A DNA stretch of 33,850 nt. It comes from JAZDEL01 sp043820655 (GTDB lineage Archaea; Iainarchaeota; Iainarchaeia; Iainarchaeales; JAZDEL01). Location: positions 1 through 33,850 of the forward strand of contig JBDRDO010000030.1 of NCBI GenBank assembly GCA_043820655.1, given 5' to 3'. The notes beneath the pieces were generated by a model. The model did not search any database, was not told where the DNA came from, and saw nothing but the letters and a program-made list of their open reading frames with translations. Numbering within the stretch: the stretch's first letter is position 1; every line of letters begins with the position of its first letter. A program made the position numbers and the translations under genes. Positions 1-6,293 of this stretch are shown here, piece by piece.

Positions 1-357
1 AGCGGGAAGGCGCTGAAGAAGATGAAGCAGATTATAAGGGCGCAGGGCGGGAAAATAACCGAGTCATCGCAGATAGTGCTTGCGAAGAAAAAGGTGCAGG
101 TAAGGGCGAAAATGGAGGGGGAAATAAGCAAGGTCAATATCAGGAAGCTGAACAAAATTGCAAGGCTTGCGGGCGCGCCCGCGGACAAGAAAGCAGGAAT
201 AATGCTGAATGCCAGGGAAGGGGACAAGATAGAGCGCGGGGCACTGCTTATGTAGATTTACGGGAAGGATGAAAGAAGGCTTGAGGTTGCAAAGAGGTAC
301 GCGGAAACGCGCTCCCCGATAGAGCTTGAGAGAATGGTAATCGGCAGGTATTCATAA
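1..357 (+). pseudogene. AMP phosphorylase, 3' end, interrupted by in-frame TAG
   Basis: This is the C-terminal part of an AMP phosphorylase (thymidine-phosphorylase superfamily), which releases the base from AMP and yields ribose-1,5-bisphosphate in the archaeal nucleotide-salvage route to type III RuBisCO. The frame is open from base 1 and reads SGKALKKMKQIIRAQGG, then IARLAGAPADKKAGI and GDKIERGALL, matching the family's C-terminal domain. A TAG at 253-255 interrupts it. The same frame continues for 33 codons (IYGKDERRLEVA, then SPIELERMVIGRYS) to TAA at 355-357, and this stretch looks like the family's normal end (usual form LFTIYA plus an acidic helix). The TAG sits where the family has a residue between LF and IY. 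Either the protein loses 33 residues, the TAG is read through, or the base is a sequencing error. The family call is firm; the status of the gene is open. Confidence 0.8.
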
Positions 358-366
358 GGGCGGCAC

Positions 367-407
367 GGGGTGGACGCATAGCACCTTGAGTTCGGTGCGG
401 AAACCCC
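367..407 (+). other. nested stem-loop downstream of AMP phosphorylase
   Basis: Two nested complementary arms are visible: GGGGT (367-371) with ACCCC (403-407), and inside them GCACC (381-385) with GGTGC (394-398) around an 8-nt loop. An internal loop of 9 and 4 nt separates the two stems. It could be a small structured RNA or part of the end of the upstream transcript. The rest of the 160-nt gap (358-517) shows no tRNA or ORF. Weak evidence. Confidence 0.25.
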
Positions 408-517
408 CTAAGGATTGGCTGAATTTTTCTGTTGCAACTATAATGCGCGAACTGCTTAATTAAGTTTTTGGTTTTTGCTTGCAAAGCATTAAGAACAAGT
501 TTGAGCCTTATTAAAGT

Positions 518-1153
518 ATGAAGTTCCCAGGCGAAATTGTCAAGAAAATCTGGCGTGACAGGCGGGAGGGCTCATTCGGGTTGAAGCACACGATACCTCC
601 TGATGCCATGGAAAAGGGCGGAGTGAAAAGATATAAGATAATAAAAGACAAGAAAATGTTCCTCCTTGTTGACCAAAGCAAAGTAGGCGCCACAAATGCC
701 ATTGTTGCATTCCCGAAGCCCGAGCACATTGATGCATTCAATAAGACAACAAAGAGCTGGTTTATGCACGAGGAATATCCCGGATGTGTAGGTATTTTGC
801 TTTTGTCGCATTGCAGCCCGAGCCATGGATATTCTGGCCCTATCTTAATTGAAAAGACCTACTATACTATGCCCTATTGCCAAACCAGTTTCACAACAGG
901 GCAGGGCCACGGCCAGCTGCCCCGCTCTCTGGCGACCAAGTATGCGGGCTGGAGATACAGGGCGATAACTGAAGCAGTTGACATAGTGCGCAAGACAAGC
1001 GAAACACTTTATATAGAACGGGAAGATGCGAAACGCGGAAACTTCATGGCTGACCTGAACAAGGCATGTACTGGACTGGGGCTAAAGCCCGGAAATGAAA
1101 AAGAGAAGCCCTCATATTGGGAAGGGGAAAGGAAGGTTGTGCAGGTAGTGTAA
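518..1153 (+). CDS. uncharacterised protein, first of a tandem paralogue pair
   Basis: I do not recognise this 211-residue protein. It is soluble by appearance: no signal peptide, no membrane segment. It shares a family signature with the next gene: KxIW near the N-terminus, YKIIKDKKM at about residues 39-47, a FPKPEHIDAF block, and a strong core GQLPRSLATKYAGWRYR around residues 130-150, followed by EAV and a C-terminal GLGLKP. The core has the shape of a glycine-rich loop followed by a helix, but it does not match the GNAT acetyl-CoA motif well enough to claim that fold. The start is the ATG at 518. Only 20 nt separate it from its paralogue, so the two are probably co-transcribed. It lies in the recombinase-bearing island, which suggests a mobile or accessory function. 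Confidence 0.7.
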   Translation: MKFPGEIVKKIWRDRREGSFGLKHTIPPDAMEKGGVKRYKIIKDKKMFLLVDQSKVGATNAIVAFPKPEHIDAFNKTTKSWFMHEEYPGCVGILLLSHCSPSHGYSGPILIEKTYYTMPYCQTSFTTGQGHGQLPRSLATKYAGWRYRAITEAVDIVRKTSETLYIEREDAKRGNFMADLNKACTGLGLKPGNEKEKPSYWEGERKVVQVV

Positions 1154-1173
1154 CTTTTTTGCAGGGATGAGAA

Positions 1174-1806
1174 ATGTTTTTTTACGTCTGGCATCCACCA
1201 ATCAAAAAAAGAATCCCTATCAAAATGGTCAAGAATATTTGGGAGGCACACGGGACAAATGCGCATGAAGGGTCGCACCCCGCAGGTTACAAAATAATAA
1301 AAGACAAAAAGATGGTTGTGGTTGTGCAGACGGGAGGCTCCTCATCATGGGAGCATATTAAGTTTGTCGCATACCCAAAACTCGAACATATTGAAATATT
1401 CAGGAAGGCTGCGAAAGGCGTAAGGGAAGGTGGGGAAGCCGAAATAAATCCCGGTGCAATCGGGACTCTCCAGATATACCGCGTTGGTGAAAAGAACAGG
1501 GGGCCAAAGGATGTTCACATCCATCTGGATTATTCACAATCGCACTTCGCAGCAGGGGAGGGCAAGGGAATGCTTCCACGCTCCCTTGCGACCAAGTATG
1601 GAGGGTGGAGGGAAAGGTGCCTGAGGGAGGCAGTAAAATTTGCGCTTGAAAACGGAGGTCGCCTAAATATTTCAGGCGAAGTCAGAAACAAAGGGGACTT
1701 CAAGGAAACCCTTCATAAGGTCTGTTTGGAAATGGGGCTGAGGCCTGTTAAAACAGAGTACGGCTATGAATATTGGAAAGGGCGCAGGTTTGTTGTTGAT
1801 GCCTGA
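1174..1806 (+). CDS. uncharacterised protein, second of a tandem paralogue pair
   Basis: This 210-residue protein is a diverged copy of the preceding gene. Shared blocks are IWxAHG/KKIW at the N-terminus, an identical YKIIKDKKM, FVAYPKLEHIEIF, and the near-identical core GMLPRSLATKYGGWRER followed by EAV, with a C-terminal MGLRP and a YWxGxRxVV end. By eye a little over a third of positions agree, concentrated in those blocks. The two middles differ much more than the ends. The ATG at 1174 has GGGATGAG just upstream and was chosen; the ATG at 1225 would give a protein beginning exactly at the conserved IW segment and is the alternative. No function is assigned. A tandem, diverged pair may form a heteromer or recognise two different targets. 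Confidence 0.7.
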   Translation: MFFYVWHPPIKKRIPIKMVKNIWEAHGTNAHEGSHPAGYKIIKDKKMVVVVQTGGSSSWEHIKFVAYPKLEHIEIFRKAAKGVREGGEAEINPGAIGTLQIYRVGEKNRGPKDVHIHLDYSQSHFAAGEGKGMLPRSLATKYGGWRERCLREAVKFALENGGRLNISGEVRNKGDFKETLHKVCLEMGLRPVKTEYGYEYWKGRRFVVDA

Positions 1807-1822
1807 GCAAAACAAGCCAGAT

Positions 1823-1842
1823 GCAGTTAGATTTCTAACTGC
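1823..1842. repeat. 20-bp palindrome, copy 1
   Basis: Perfect 9-bp arms, GCAGTTAGA and TCTAACTGC, are separated by TT. The core TTAGATTTCTAA is repeated in copy 2. It lies 17 nt after the stop of the second paralogue. It could be an operator for a dimeric protein, a recombinase core site or a short hairpin. Confidence 0.75.
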
Positions 1843-1992
1843 CCGGCATTTTGAGCATGCTTTCAGCCAAAAAGAAGCCCGCTCCTGCCTTTTTGTTTTC
1901 GATGAATAAGCGAATATCGCTTTCCAAATCTAACTGCTATTTTTCATGTTTCAAAACCCCGCGTTTCCGCCTTACGGCAAAATAAGCCATGT

Positions 1993-2012
1993 TGAGTTAG
2001 ATTTCTAACTCA
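1993..2012. repeat. 20-bp palindrome, copy 2
   Basis: Perfect 9-bp arms, TGAGTTAGA and TCTAACTCA, are separated by TT. It differs from copy 1 only in the outer bases and the compensating partners (GCAG/CTGC becoming TGAG/CTCA), so the pairing is kept while the sequence changes. Copy 1 lies 150 nt away. Confidence 0.75.
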
Positions 2013-2179
2013 CAGCGGTTTTGCGGTCTTTGATACAGAAACCAAGCAATCTGCACTTAGTTTTTCCCCTGCTAGTTAAGAAGTGTTTTTTTGTGTTGTT
2101 TTTGAATGTTAACTCTGGCTGCTGCTTGCACTGTAGATTCCTTTTTGATGATTGCGGTAGACTTCTATATTGTGGTACT

Positions 2180-3214
2180 ATGGCTAAATGCCCGAACTGT
2201 GGCAAAGAGCACAATAACAAAAGATATTGCTCAATCGAATGCAGAATCCAGCATAGCAAAAAAATAAGCCGTAAATCAAATCTTTCAGAAATACTTAGGA
2301 AGAATATGGTTGGAATAGTAATTGGAGTTTTTGTAACCTTGTTATGTACCCTTTGGATTTTGCCCCTATATGAAGACCTCTTCATTAACGCGCCATTGGG
2401 CCATAAATTAAATATTGATTGTTGCGACTTTGAAACAAGCGCGGGGAAGCCTATTATTTCCGCTAAAATTAGAAATATGGGTGGCTATGAGTTAACAGGA
2501 ATAAAAGCAAACGTGAGTTACTCTTGCTTTGCGTATGATAAAAATGCCGTCATGTTTTCTGGTGGTGGGGAAATAAATCCTCCTTCGGCTGTTCTTCCAA
2601 AAGGAGGTGCTGGCGCCCTCCTGTTTTTCGACCAAAACTTAGTGGATTCACTTCGCATAGGGGATAATTGTGCGCAGTACATATATGCCGAGCCGAATTT
2701 TGGCGTTGATGAGTCAGGCAAAAATTGCTGGGAGTCTTGGACTGCATATTCATACTATCCAAAGACAGGGGCTATTGAAACAAAGATTTTACAAGCGCCA
2801 GGAGACAGCATAATCGCACCAATATGTGCAAACTGCAACTTAGAGATTTCAGTTCAAACTGCTGAGGGAGGCGACTTTAATTTTGCTACCTCTTGGAATG
2901 GCGCATATTCTGGCTGGATCTATAATGCATACGGTTGCATGAGTGATGAGGAGGTTACTGATAACATCTTTGGGCTTTCATTAATGCCCGCAGGATTATG
3001 CGCTTCAACTGACAACAACACTTATGATTACAATTGTGTTTTCGAACTTTGCGGAAAAGTGAAGAAAAAATATCCTGAAGTAGGTTGCTACCCCAACGGC
3101 TTTATGGGGAGTTTCCCTTCTTCGCCATTGGATATGTATACACATTGCCGCAACCCGCAGGAAATAATACAAAACTCTTTGGATTACTCAAATAAGACCT
3201 CGCAGGGAACATGA
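2180..3214 (+). CDS. zinc-ribbon, single-pass membrane protein with large outer domain
   Basis: This 344-residue protein is not assigned to a named family. Domain order: a short cytoplasmic zinc ribbon (CPNC at residues 4-7 and C17/C21 in YCSIEC), a basic linker, one hydrophobic segment at about residues 43-64, then some 280 residues likely outside the membrane. The outer part opens with a beta-rich stretch (ISAKIRNMGGYELTGIKANV) resembling CARDB/Ig-like surface domains and contains many cysteines. The ATG at 2180 is chosen because it starts directly at the zinc ribbon; the frame stays open upstream to a TTG at 2021, but that extension looks non-coding. No ribosome binding site is seen. Base composition is AT-rich: one 60-base line (2401-2460) has 22 G+C against about 32 in a line of the stt3 gene. 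It ends tail-to-tail with the next gene, one base between the stops. Confidence 0.65.
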   Translation: MAKCPNCGKEHNNKRYCSIECRIQHSKKISRKSNLSEILRKNMVGIVIGVFVTLLCTLWILPLYEDLFINAPLGHKLNIDCCDFETSAGKPIISAKIRNMGGYELTGIKANVSYSCFAYDKNAVMFSGGGEINPPSAVLPKGGAGALLFFDQNLVDSLRIGDNCAQYIYAEPNFGVDESGKNCWESWTAYSYYPKTGAIETKILQAPGDSIIAPICANCNLEISVQTAEGGDFNFATSWNGAYSGWIYNAYGCMSDEEVTDNIFGLSLMPAGLCASTDNNTYDYNCVFELCGKVKKKYPEVGCYPNGFMGSFPSSPLDMYTHCRNPQEIIQNSLDYSNKTSQGT

Positions 3215-3215
3215 A

Positions 3216-4106
3216 TTAGTTCTCTGCCCGTGCCAGCTTAATCGGTTCTATTGTGGAGATATTTGCCCCAGAGAGAACAGAACTCATCTCCTCGTTTTTT
3301 TCTCCCCTTCCCTCAGCTTGTTCTGCGGTTTCGCCCATAAACTGGCGCAACCCAGCTTTATCGTATGTCGCCCTTGACTTAAGTTTAATCTTCTTGTCGC
3401 GTTTGCATTCTGTTGTTTCAAAGGAGATCACTATTGTGCTGTCTGGAAAATAGTCTCCAAACTTGACTGCCACTGTTTTGTTTTCTCCCTCTATTTTTTC
3501 CCAACCAATACATCCTGCCAGAATGTCAGCGAGATAAACTTCAGGGTCTTCATTGCGATCGCCGTCAACCCTTACGCGACATTTGCTAGTACTTAGCCTT
3601 TTTTTGATTTCTTCTATTATTTGTTTGGCCGCCTTTCCCTTTGAAAGGTCTCCGCAATTGCAAAAATCCCATTCCACATAAAAGCCCTCTTCTTCAAAAC
3701 ACTTTACAACACTCCACATTGCCATTGTGGCTTGTTTTACGTGTGGTTTGAAGGGGTATTCTTTCGGGGAATCTTCGGTTCTAAAAACATATTTTTTGAA
3801 ATTGCCGTTTTCCGGCAATATGCTTGGTGATTGCGTTTTGTCATAATGGAGGAAACTGTATTGGAACGAGTGCCTGCTCAATATTTCATAGATGCCTTTT
3901 CTATTTCCTTCAGATTTCCCCACATCCTTTCCCTTCCCGGGAAATTGCCGCATTATCTCTTCCTTTGCTTTGCGGATTTCTTTAAAATTCTTGGCGATAA
4001 TCTGGGCAATTATAAGGGGATTCTTAGCAGAGTTCTTTTCACTCTTTTCTAGATATCCGACCCCCCTGCTAATGTCCAGTCCAACAAATATTTTTTCCTG
4101 CGGCAT
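3216..4106 (-). CDS. uncharacterised protein, possibly RNase H-like (DUF3800-like)
   Basis: The 296-residue protein has an N-terminal strand with an aspartate (KIFVGLDISRG, D11) and a late EVYLADILAGCIGW segment (D194). Early Asp strand plus late LAD-hAG helix is the arrangement in DUF3800 and related RNase H-fold proteins, so a nuclease-like fold is possible, but the middle acidic residues cannot be placed and the call is tentative. The middle has a cysteine cluster (CNCGD, residues 149-153). The start has no ribosome binding site; a TATA-like element at 4128-4136 is about 25 nt upstream, so the transcript is probably leaderless. It lies downstream of the recombinase on the same strand and is AT-richer than the housekeeping genes. 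Confidence 0.6.
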   Translation of the reverse strand: MPQEKIFVGLDISRGVGYLEKSEKNSAKNPLIIAQIIAKNFKEIRKAKEEIMRQFPGKGKDVGKSEGNRKGIYEILSRHSFQYSFLHYDKTQSPSILPENGNFKKYVFRTEDSPKEYPFKPHVKQATMAMWSVVKCFEEEGFYVEWDFCNCGDLSKGKAAKQIIEEIKKRLSTSKCRVRVDGDRNEDPEVYLADILAGCIGWEKIEGENKTVAVKFGDYFPDSTIVISFETTECKRDKKIKLKSRATYDKAGLRQFMGETAEQAEGRGEKNEEMSSVLSGANISTIEPIKLARAEN

Positions 4107-4127
4107 ATGAATATCTGAACTGAAACT

Positions 4128-4136
4128 CTATTTAAC
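4128..4136 (-). promoter_or_regulatory. TATA-like element for the gene ending at 3216
   Basis: Read on the minus strand this is GTTAAATAG, centred about 26 nt before the ATG at 4106. That is the spacing expected for a leaderless archaeal transcript. It sits just after the recombinase stop codon, giving the downstream gene its own promoter. Confidence 0.45.
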
Positions 4137-4144
4137 TTACTGTT

Positions 4145-5329
4145 TTACTGCCCATGCAACGAAGTAAGCACCTGCTTCACAACTGCGGGATTCCCTTTCG
4201 CGAACTGCATCAGTTCCATCACAGCAATGATTGCCTCCTGGTCTTTCTGCTCTATTTCCTGCACTTCCTGCGCCGCCTCCTGTGTGAGTGGCAGCCAGCA
4301 TTTCTGGCAGTACTGGTTGTTTACGTCGTTCTGCTCCTTGCAGCGCGGGCAGGGCTCCCTTTTCAGTATGTCCTCCGCCTTGTCCTCGTTCACAAGGCCG
4401 TGCAGCCTCAGTATTGCATTATCAACCTGCTTCCCCGAAAGGTGCACGTAGCGCGCCGCCATTTTGGAATCCTGCACCCAGCCGAAATATTCCTTCATCT
4501 GTGCCTCGGTCAGGTGCTGTGCCATGTAGGTTGCGCGTGAGTGCCTGAAATGATGAGGATTAACAGGCTTGTTTATCTTCGCCCTTTTCGCGGTCTGCTT
4601 CAGCATCTTCATAATGTACCTGTGCGTCAGTTGCTCGCCAACATTCTGCTCTTTCCTTACCCACACAGGCGCCTGCTGGTCCGAGGAATTAGGGTGGGCA
4701 TTTATCCATTCAAGGAGGTCGGGCGCGGAATTCACAAGCCTGACAGGTCTTATCCCTGTCTTGCCGTCCACGATTATCTTGCAGCCGAACTTGTCAAAGG
4801 CAAGGTTCTTTATTTGCAGGCCGCCAATCTCGCCAACGCGCGCGCCGCTCTCCCAGAGCACGGCAATCATCGCCTTATCCCTCTTGTTAAGCGCGGCCTT
4901 AAGCAACCTCTTTATGTCCTCCTGTTCAAGCATGTCCTCTGGGAGCTTCTTCTCGGTTTTCGAGCCCCTGCAGGAAAACCACTTCACGCAGGCGGGCTGT
5001 TTGCCGTTGTTGAGCCACTTAAAAAAGCACTTCAGTATCTCCTTGTCGGTTTCTATTGATGCAACGGACTTCTTTTCTTTCATCATCAGCAGGAACAGCT
5101 TTTCTATGTCCTTCCGCTGTAGCTTATTCAGGTCTTTTTTGAGCCTCTTTGCGATAAGCCGGAGGCTCGTGCAGTGCCTTATCATCCTGGCCTTGCTTAT
5201 GTTCCTGCAGAGGTTGTATTCGTAGAACTTGAGGATAAGGCTCCTGTTCTTTGCGGAAATCTGCGCGCTTTTAACACGCGCAATTTCCTGCTCCAGCATT
5301 CCGTCATAGTCATGCAGGTACTTTCTCAT
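4145..5329 (-). CDS. tyrosine recombinase/integrase with C-terminal zinc ribbon
   Basis: A 394-residue phage-integrase-family site-specific recombinase. The N-terminal half is a helical core-binding (SAM-like) domain at about residues 20-110. Catalytic residues visible in order are Arg164 (SGARVGEIGGL), Lys190 (DGKTG), His259 and Arg262 (HHFRHSRAT), Trp284 (EYFGW, where XerC/D have His) and the nucleophile Tyr294 (ARYVHLSG). After the catalytic domain comes a four-cysteine ribbon, CPRC plus CQKC (C327, C330, C341, C344), and a helical tail. The frame opens six codons earlier with TTG, but the ATG at 5329 has AGGTGA at 5335-5340 at good spacing and is preferred. All active-site residues are present, so it is probably functional. 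It is the likely mover of the 518-5329 island, although no att sites were identified; a resident Xer-like role is the alternative. Confidence 0.9.
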   Translation of the reverse strand: MRKYLHDYDGMLEQEIARVKSAQISAKNRSLILKFYEYNLCRNISKARMIRHCTSLRLIAKRLKKDLNKLQRKDIEKLFLLMMKEKKSVASIETDKEILKCFFKWLNNGKQPACVKWFSCRGSKTEKKLPEDMLEQEDIKRLLKAALNKRDKAMIAVLWESGARVGEIGGLQIKNLAFDKFGCKIIVDGKTGIRPVRLVNSAPDLLEWINAHPNSSDQQAPVWVRKEQNVGEQLTHRYIMKMLKQTAKRAKINKPVNPHHFRHSRATYMAQHLTEAQMKEYFGWVQDSKMAARYVHLSGKQVDNAILRLHGLVNEDKAEDILKREPCPRCKEQNDVNNQYCQKCWLPLTQEAAQEVQEIEQKDQEAIIAVMELMQFAKGNPAVVKQVLTSLHGQ

Positions 5330-5334
5330 ATACG

Positions 5335-5345
5335 TCACCTTCCTC
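5335..5345 (-). promoter_or_regulatory. ribosome binding site deciding the recombinase start
   Basis: On the minus strand this reads GAGGAAGGTGA, five bases before the ATG at 5329. It complements the usual archaeal 16S 3' end (ACCUCC/UCACC) and argues against the upstream TTG. Confidence 0.6.
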
Positions 5346-5404
5346 AACCGAAATCCTTTAAAAGAGGCAACGCATCGAACTGAGAATACTATGCGGGGTG
5401 TGCG

Positions 5405-6238
5405 CTATTTTGAGAATTTGGAGAATATTTTTACGAGGTCATCAACCGCAAGGAGGCTGACCTTTTCATCGCTTTGCGGGAGGGAATCGGAAATTTGTTT
5501 GAATTCATCCTCCTGTATATTAAGCCCGCTCCCCAGGAAATGCCAGGACTTTTCAAGCGCATTGCGCAGGTTTTTGTTCTTGTACCTGAAAATCGACTTC
5601 AGGAATGCGATAAATAATTTTTCGTTTTTCACTGTGCCGAAGCGTTTTTTTGGCGTGAGCTTTAACAGCGCGGAGAATGTTTTCGGGCGAGGGAAAAATG
5701 CGGAGGGGGAGATGTTGCGCTCTAAAATCTCGGGCTCGAAAAAATAATTTGCAACTACGGAGATTGGCCCGTACTCCATGAAGCCCGGCTCCGCGGTTAA
5801 CTTCTGCGCAAACTCGCGCTGGAAAACCAAAACCGCGAGCTTGAAATCATGCTCAATTAATTTGTAAATTATGCCCGAGGAAATTGTGTACGGGGGAAAT
5901 GAAACAACCTTTGTGAATTTAGGGAGCTTTGCCCTGATGAAATCGCCGCAGATTAATTTGAACTTTTTGTTTTTGCCAAGGTCCTCCTGCAGGAGTTCGC
6001 ACAGGGTTTTGTCGGTTTCAACAGCAGTTACCTTTGCGTGCTCAAGGAGGGCGCGTGTCAGAAAGCCCGAGCCCGCGCCGATTTCAAGCACGGAATCTGT
6101 TTTTTTAAGTTCCGCCGCGGAAATTGCGCGCACAATAAGTTCGGGGTCAACAACAAAGTTCTGCCCGAACTTCGGGTTTGCGCGGAACCTGTGCCTGACC
6201 ATCTGGCTGTTAAGTGCTGTGAAAAGGTCTCCGGGCAT
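5405..6238 (-). CDS. ksgA: 16S rRNA dimethyladenosine transferase (RsmA/KsgA/Dim1)
   Basis: The enzyme dimethylates two adjacent adenines in the 3'-terminal helix of 16S rRNA during small-subunit maturation, using S-adenosylmethionine. Seen: FGQNFVVD near the N-terminus (family FGQHFL), SAM motif I VLEIGAGSGFLT at residues 50-61, acidic motif II AVETD, and a C-terminal helical domain with RYKNKNLRNAL. Odd feature: the catalytic motif IV, nearly always N-L/I-P-Y, reads F-P-P-Y (residues 114-117, bases 5888-5899), so the usual Asn is absent. The length of 277 residues is normal. The start at 6238 lacks a ribosome binding site but has a TATA element 25-32 nt upstream, so it is probably leaderless. 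The stop is TAG. Its companions DUF655, rpoF and eL21, which commonly sit beside ksgA in archaea, lie about 0.9 kb away on the same strand. Confidence 0.93.
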   Translation of the reverse strand: MPGDLFTALNSQMVRHRFRANPKFGQNFVVDPELIVRAISAAELKKTDSVLEIGAGSGFLTRALLEHAKVTAVETDKTLCELLQEDLGKNKKFKLICGDFIRAKLPKFTKVVSFPPYTISSGIIYKLIEHDFKLAVLVFQREFAQKLTAEPGFMEYGPISVVANYFFEPEILERNISPSAFFPRPKTFSALLKLTPKKRFGTVKNEKLFIAFLKSIFRYKNKNLRNALEKSWHFLGSGLNIQEDEFKQISDSLPQSDEKVSLLAVDDLVKIFSKFSK

Positions 6239-6262
6239 ATTGAAATAGAGGGCGTGGGAATG

Positions 6263-6270
6263 CTTTTAAG
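6263..6270. promoter_or_regulatory. single TATA element centred between divergent leaderless genes
   Basis: CTTTTAAG here reads CTTAAAAG on the other strand. It lies 24 bases from the ksgA start (6238) and 23 bases from the receiver-protein ATG (6294), so it is centred on the 55-nt gap to within half a base. Both distances fit the archaeal TATA-to-start spacing of leaderless mRNAs. No second TATA box is visible in the gap. Confidence 0.65.
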
Positions 6271-6293
6271 TGTTTTCGGGCATGGATTGGGGA

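Larger units (their letters stand above)
1807..2179. other. 373-nt stretch without a gene, containing palindromes
   Basis: The stretch lies between the paralogue pair and the zinc-ribbon membrane protein. It contains two 20-bp palindromes (listed separately) and a third half copy, AAATCTAACTGC, at 1926-1937. A frame open from TTG at 2021 runs into the next gene, but its translation is Cys/Phe/Leu-rich and unlike a normal N-terminus, so I treat it as non-coding leader. No RNA gene was recognised. Confidence 0.5.

Noticed and set aside
253..255. TAG as pyrrolysine or genome-wide recoded sense codon
   Set aside because: TAG ends several other genes cleanly (ksgA, rpoF, cupin, UPF0104, GT2 at 24827), and no pyrrolysine gene is in the window. 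Not excluded, but not claimed.
890..980. GNAT acetyltransferase motif in the paralogue pair
   Set aside because: The G-x-G-x-x-L core superficially resembles the acetyl-CoA loop, but the surrounding strand and the usual Q/R-x-x-G-x-G/A pattern are not matched in either paralogue.
2021..2179. N-terminal extension of the zinc-ribbon membrane protein
   Set aside because: The frame is open from a TTG, but the translation is Cys/Phe/Leu-rich and the segment adjoins the palindromes; the ATG at 2180 starts exactly at the zinc ribbon.
358..5404. Direct-repeat attachment sites flanking the island
   Set aside because: I compared the two edges and found only short, unconvincing similarities such as GCGCGAACTG against GTGTGCGC; no tRNA gene is present at either edge.
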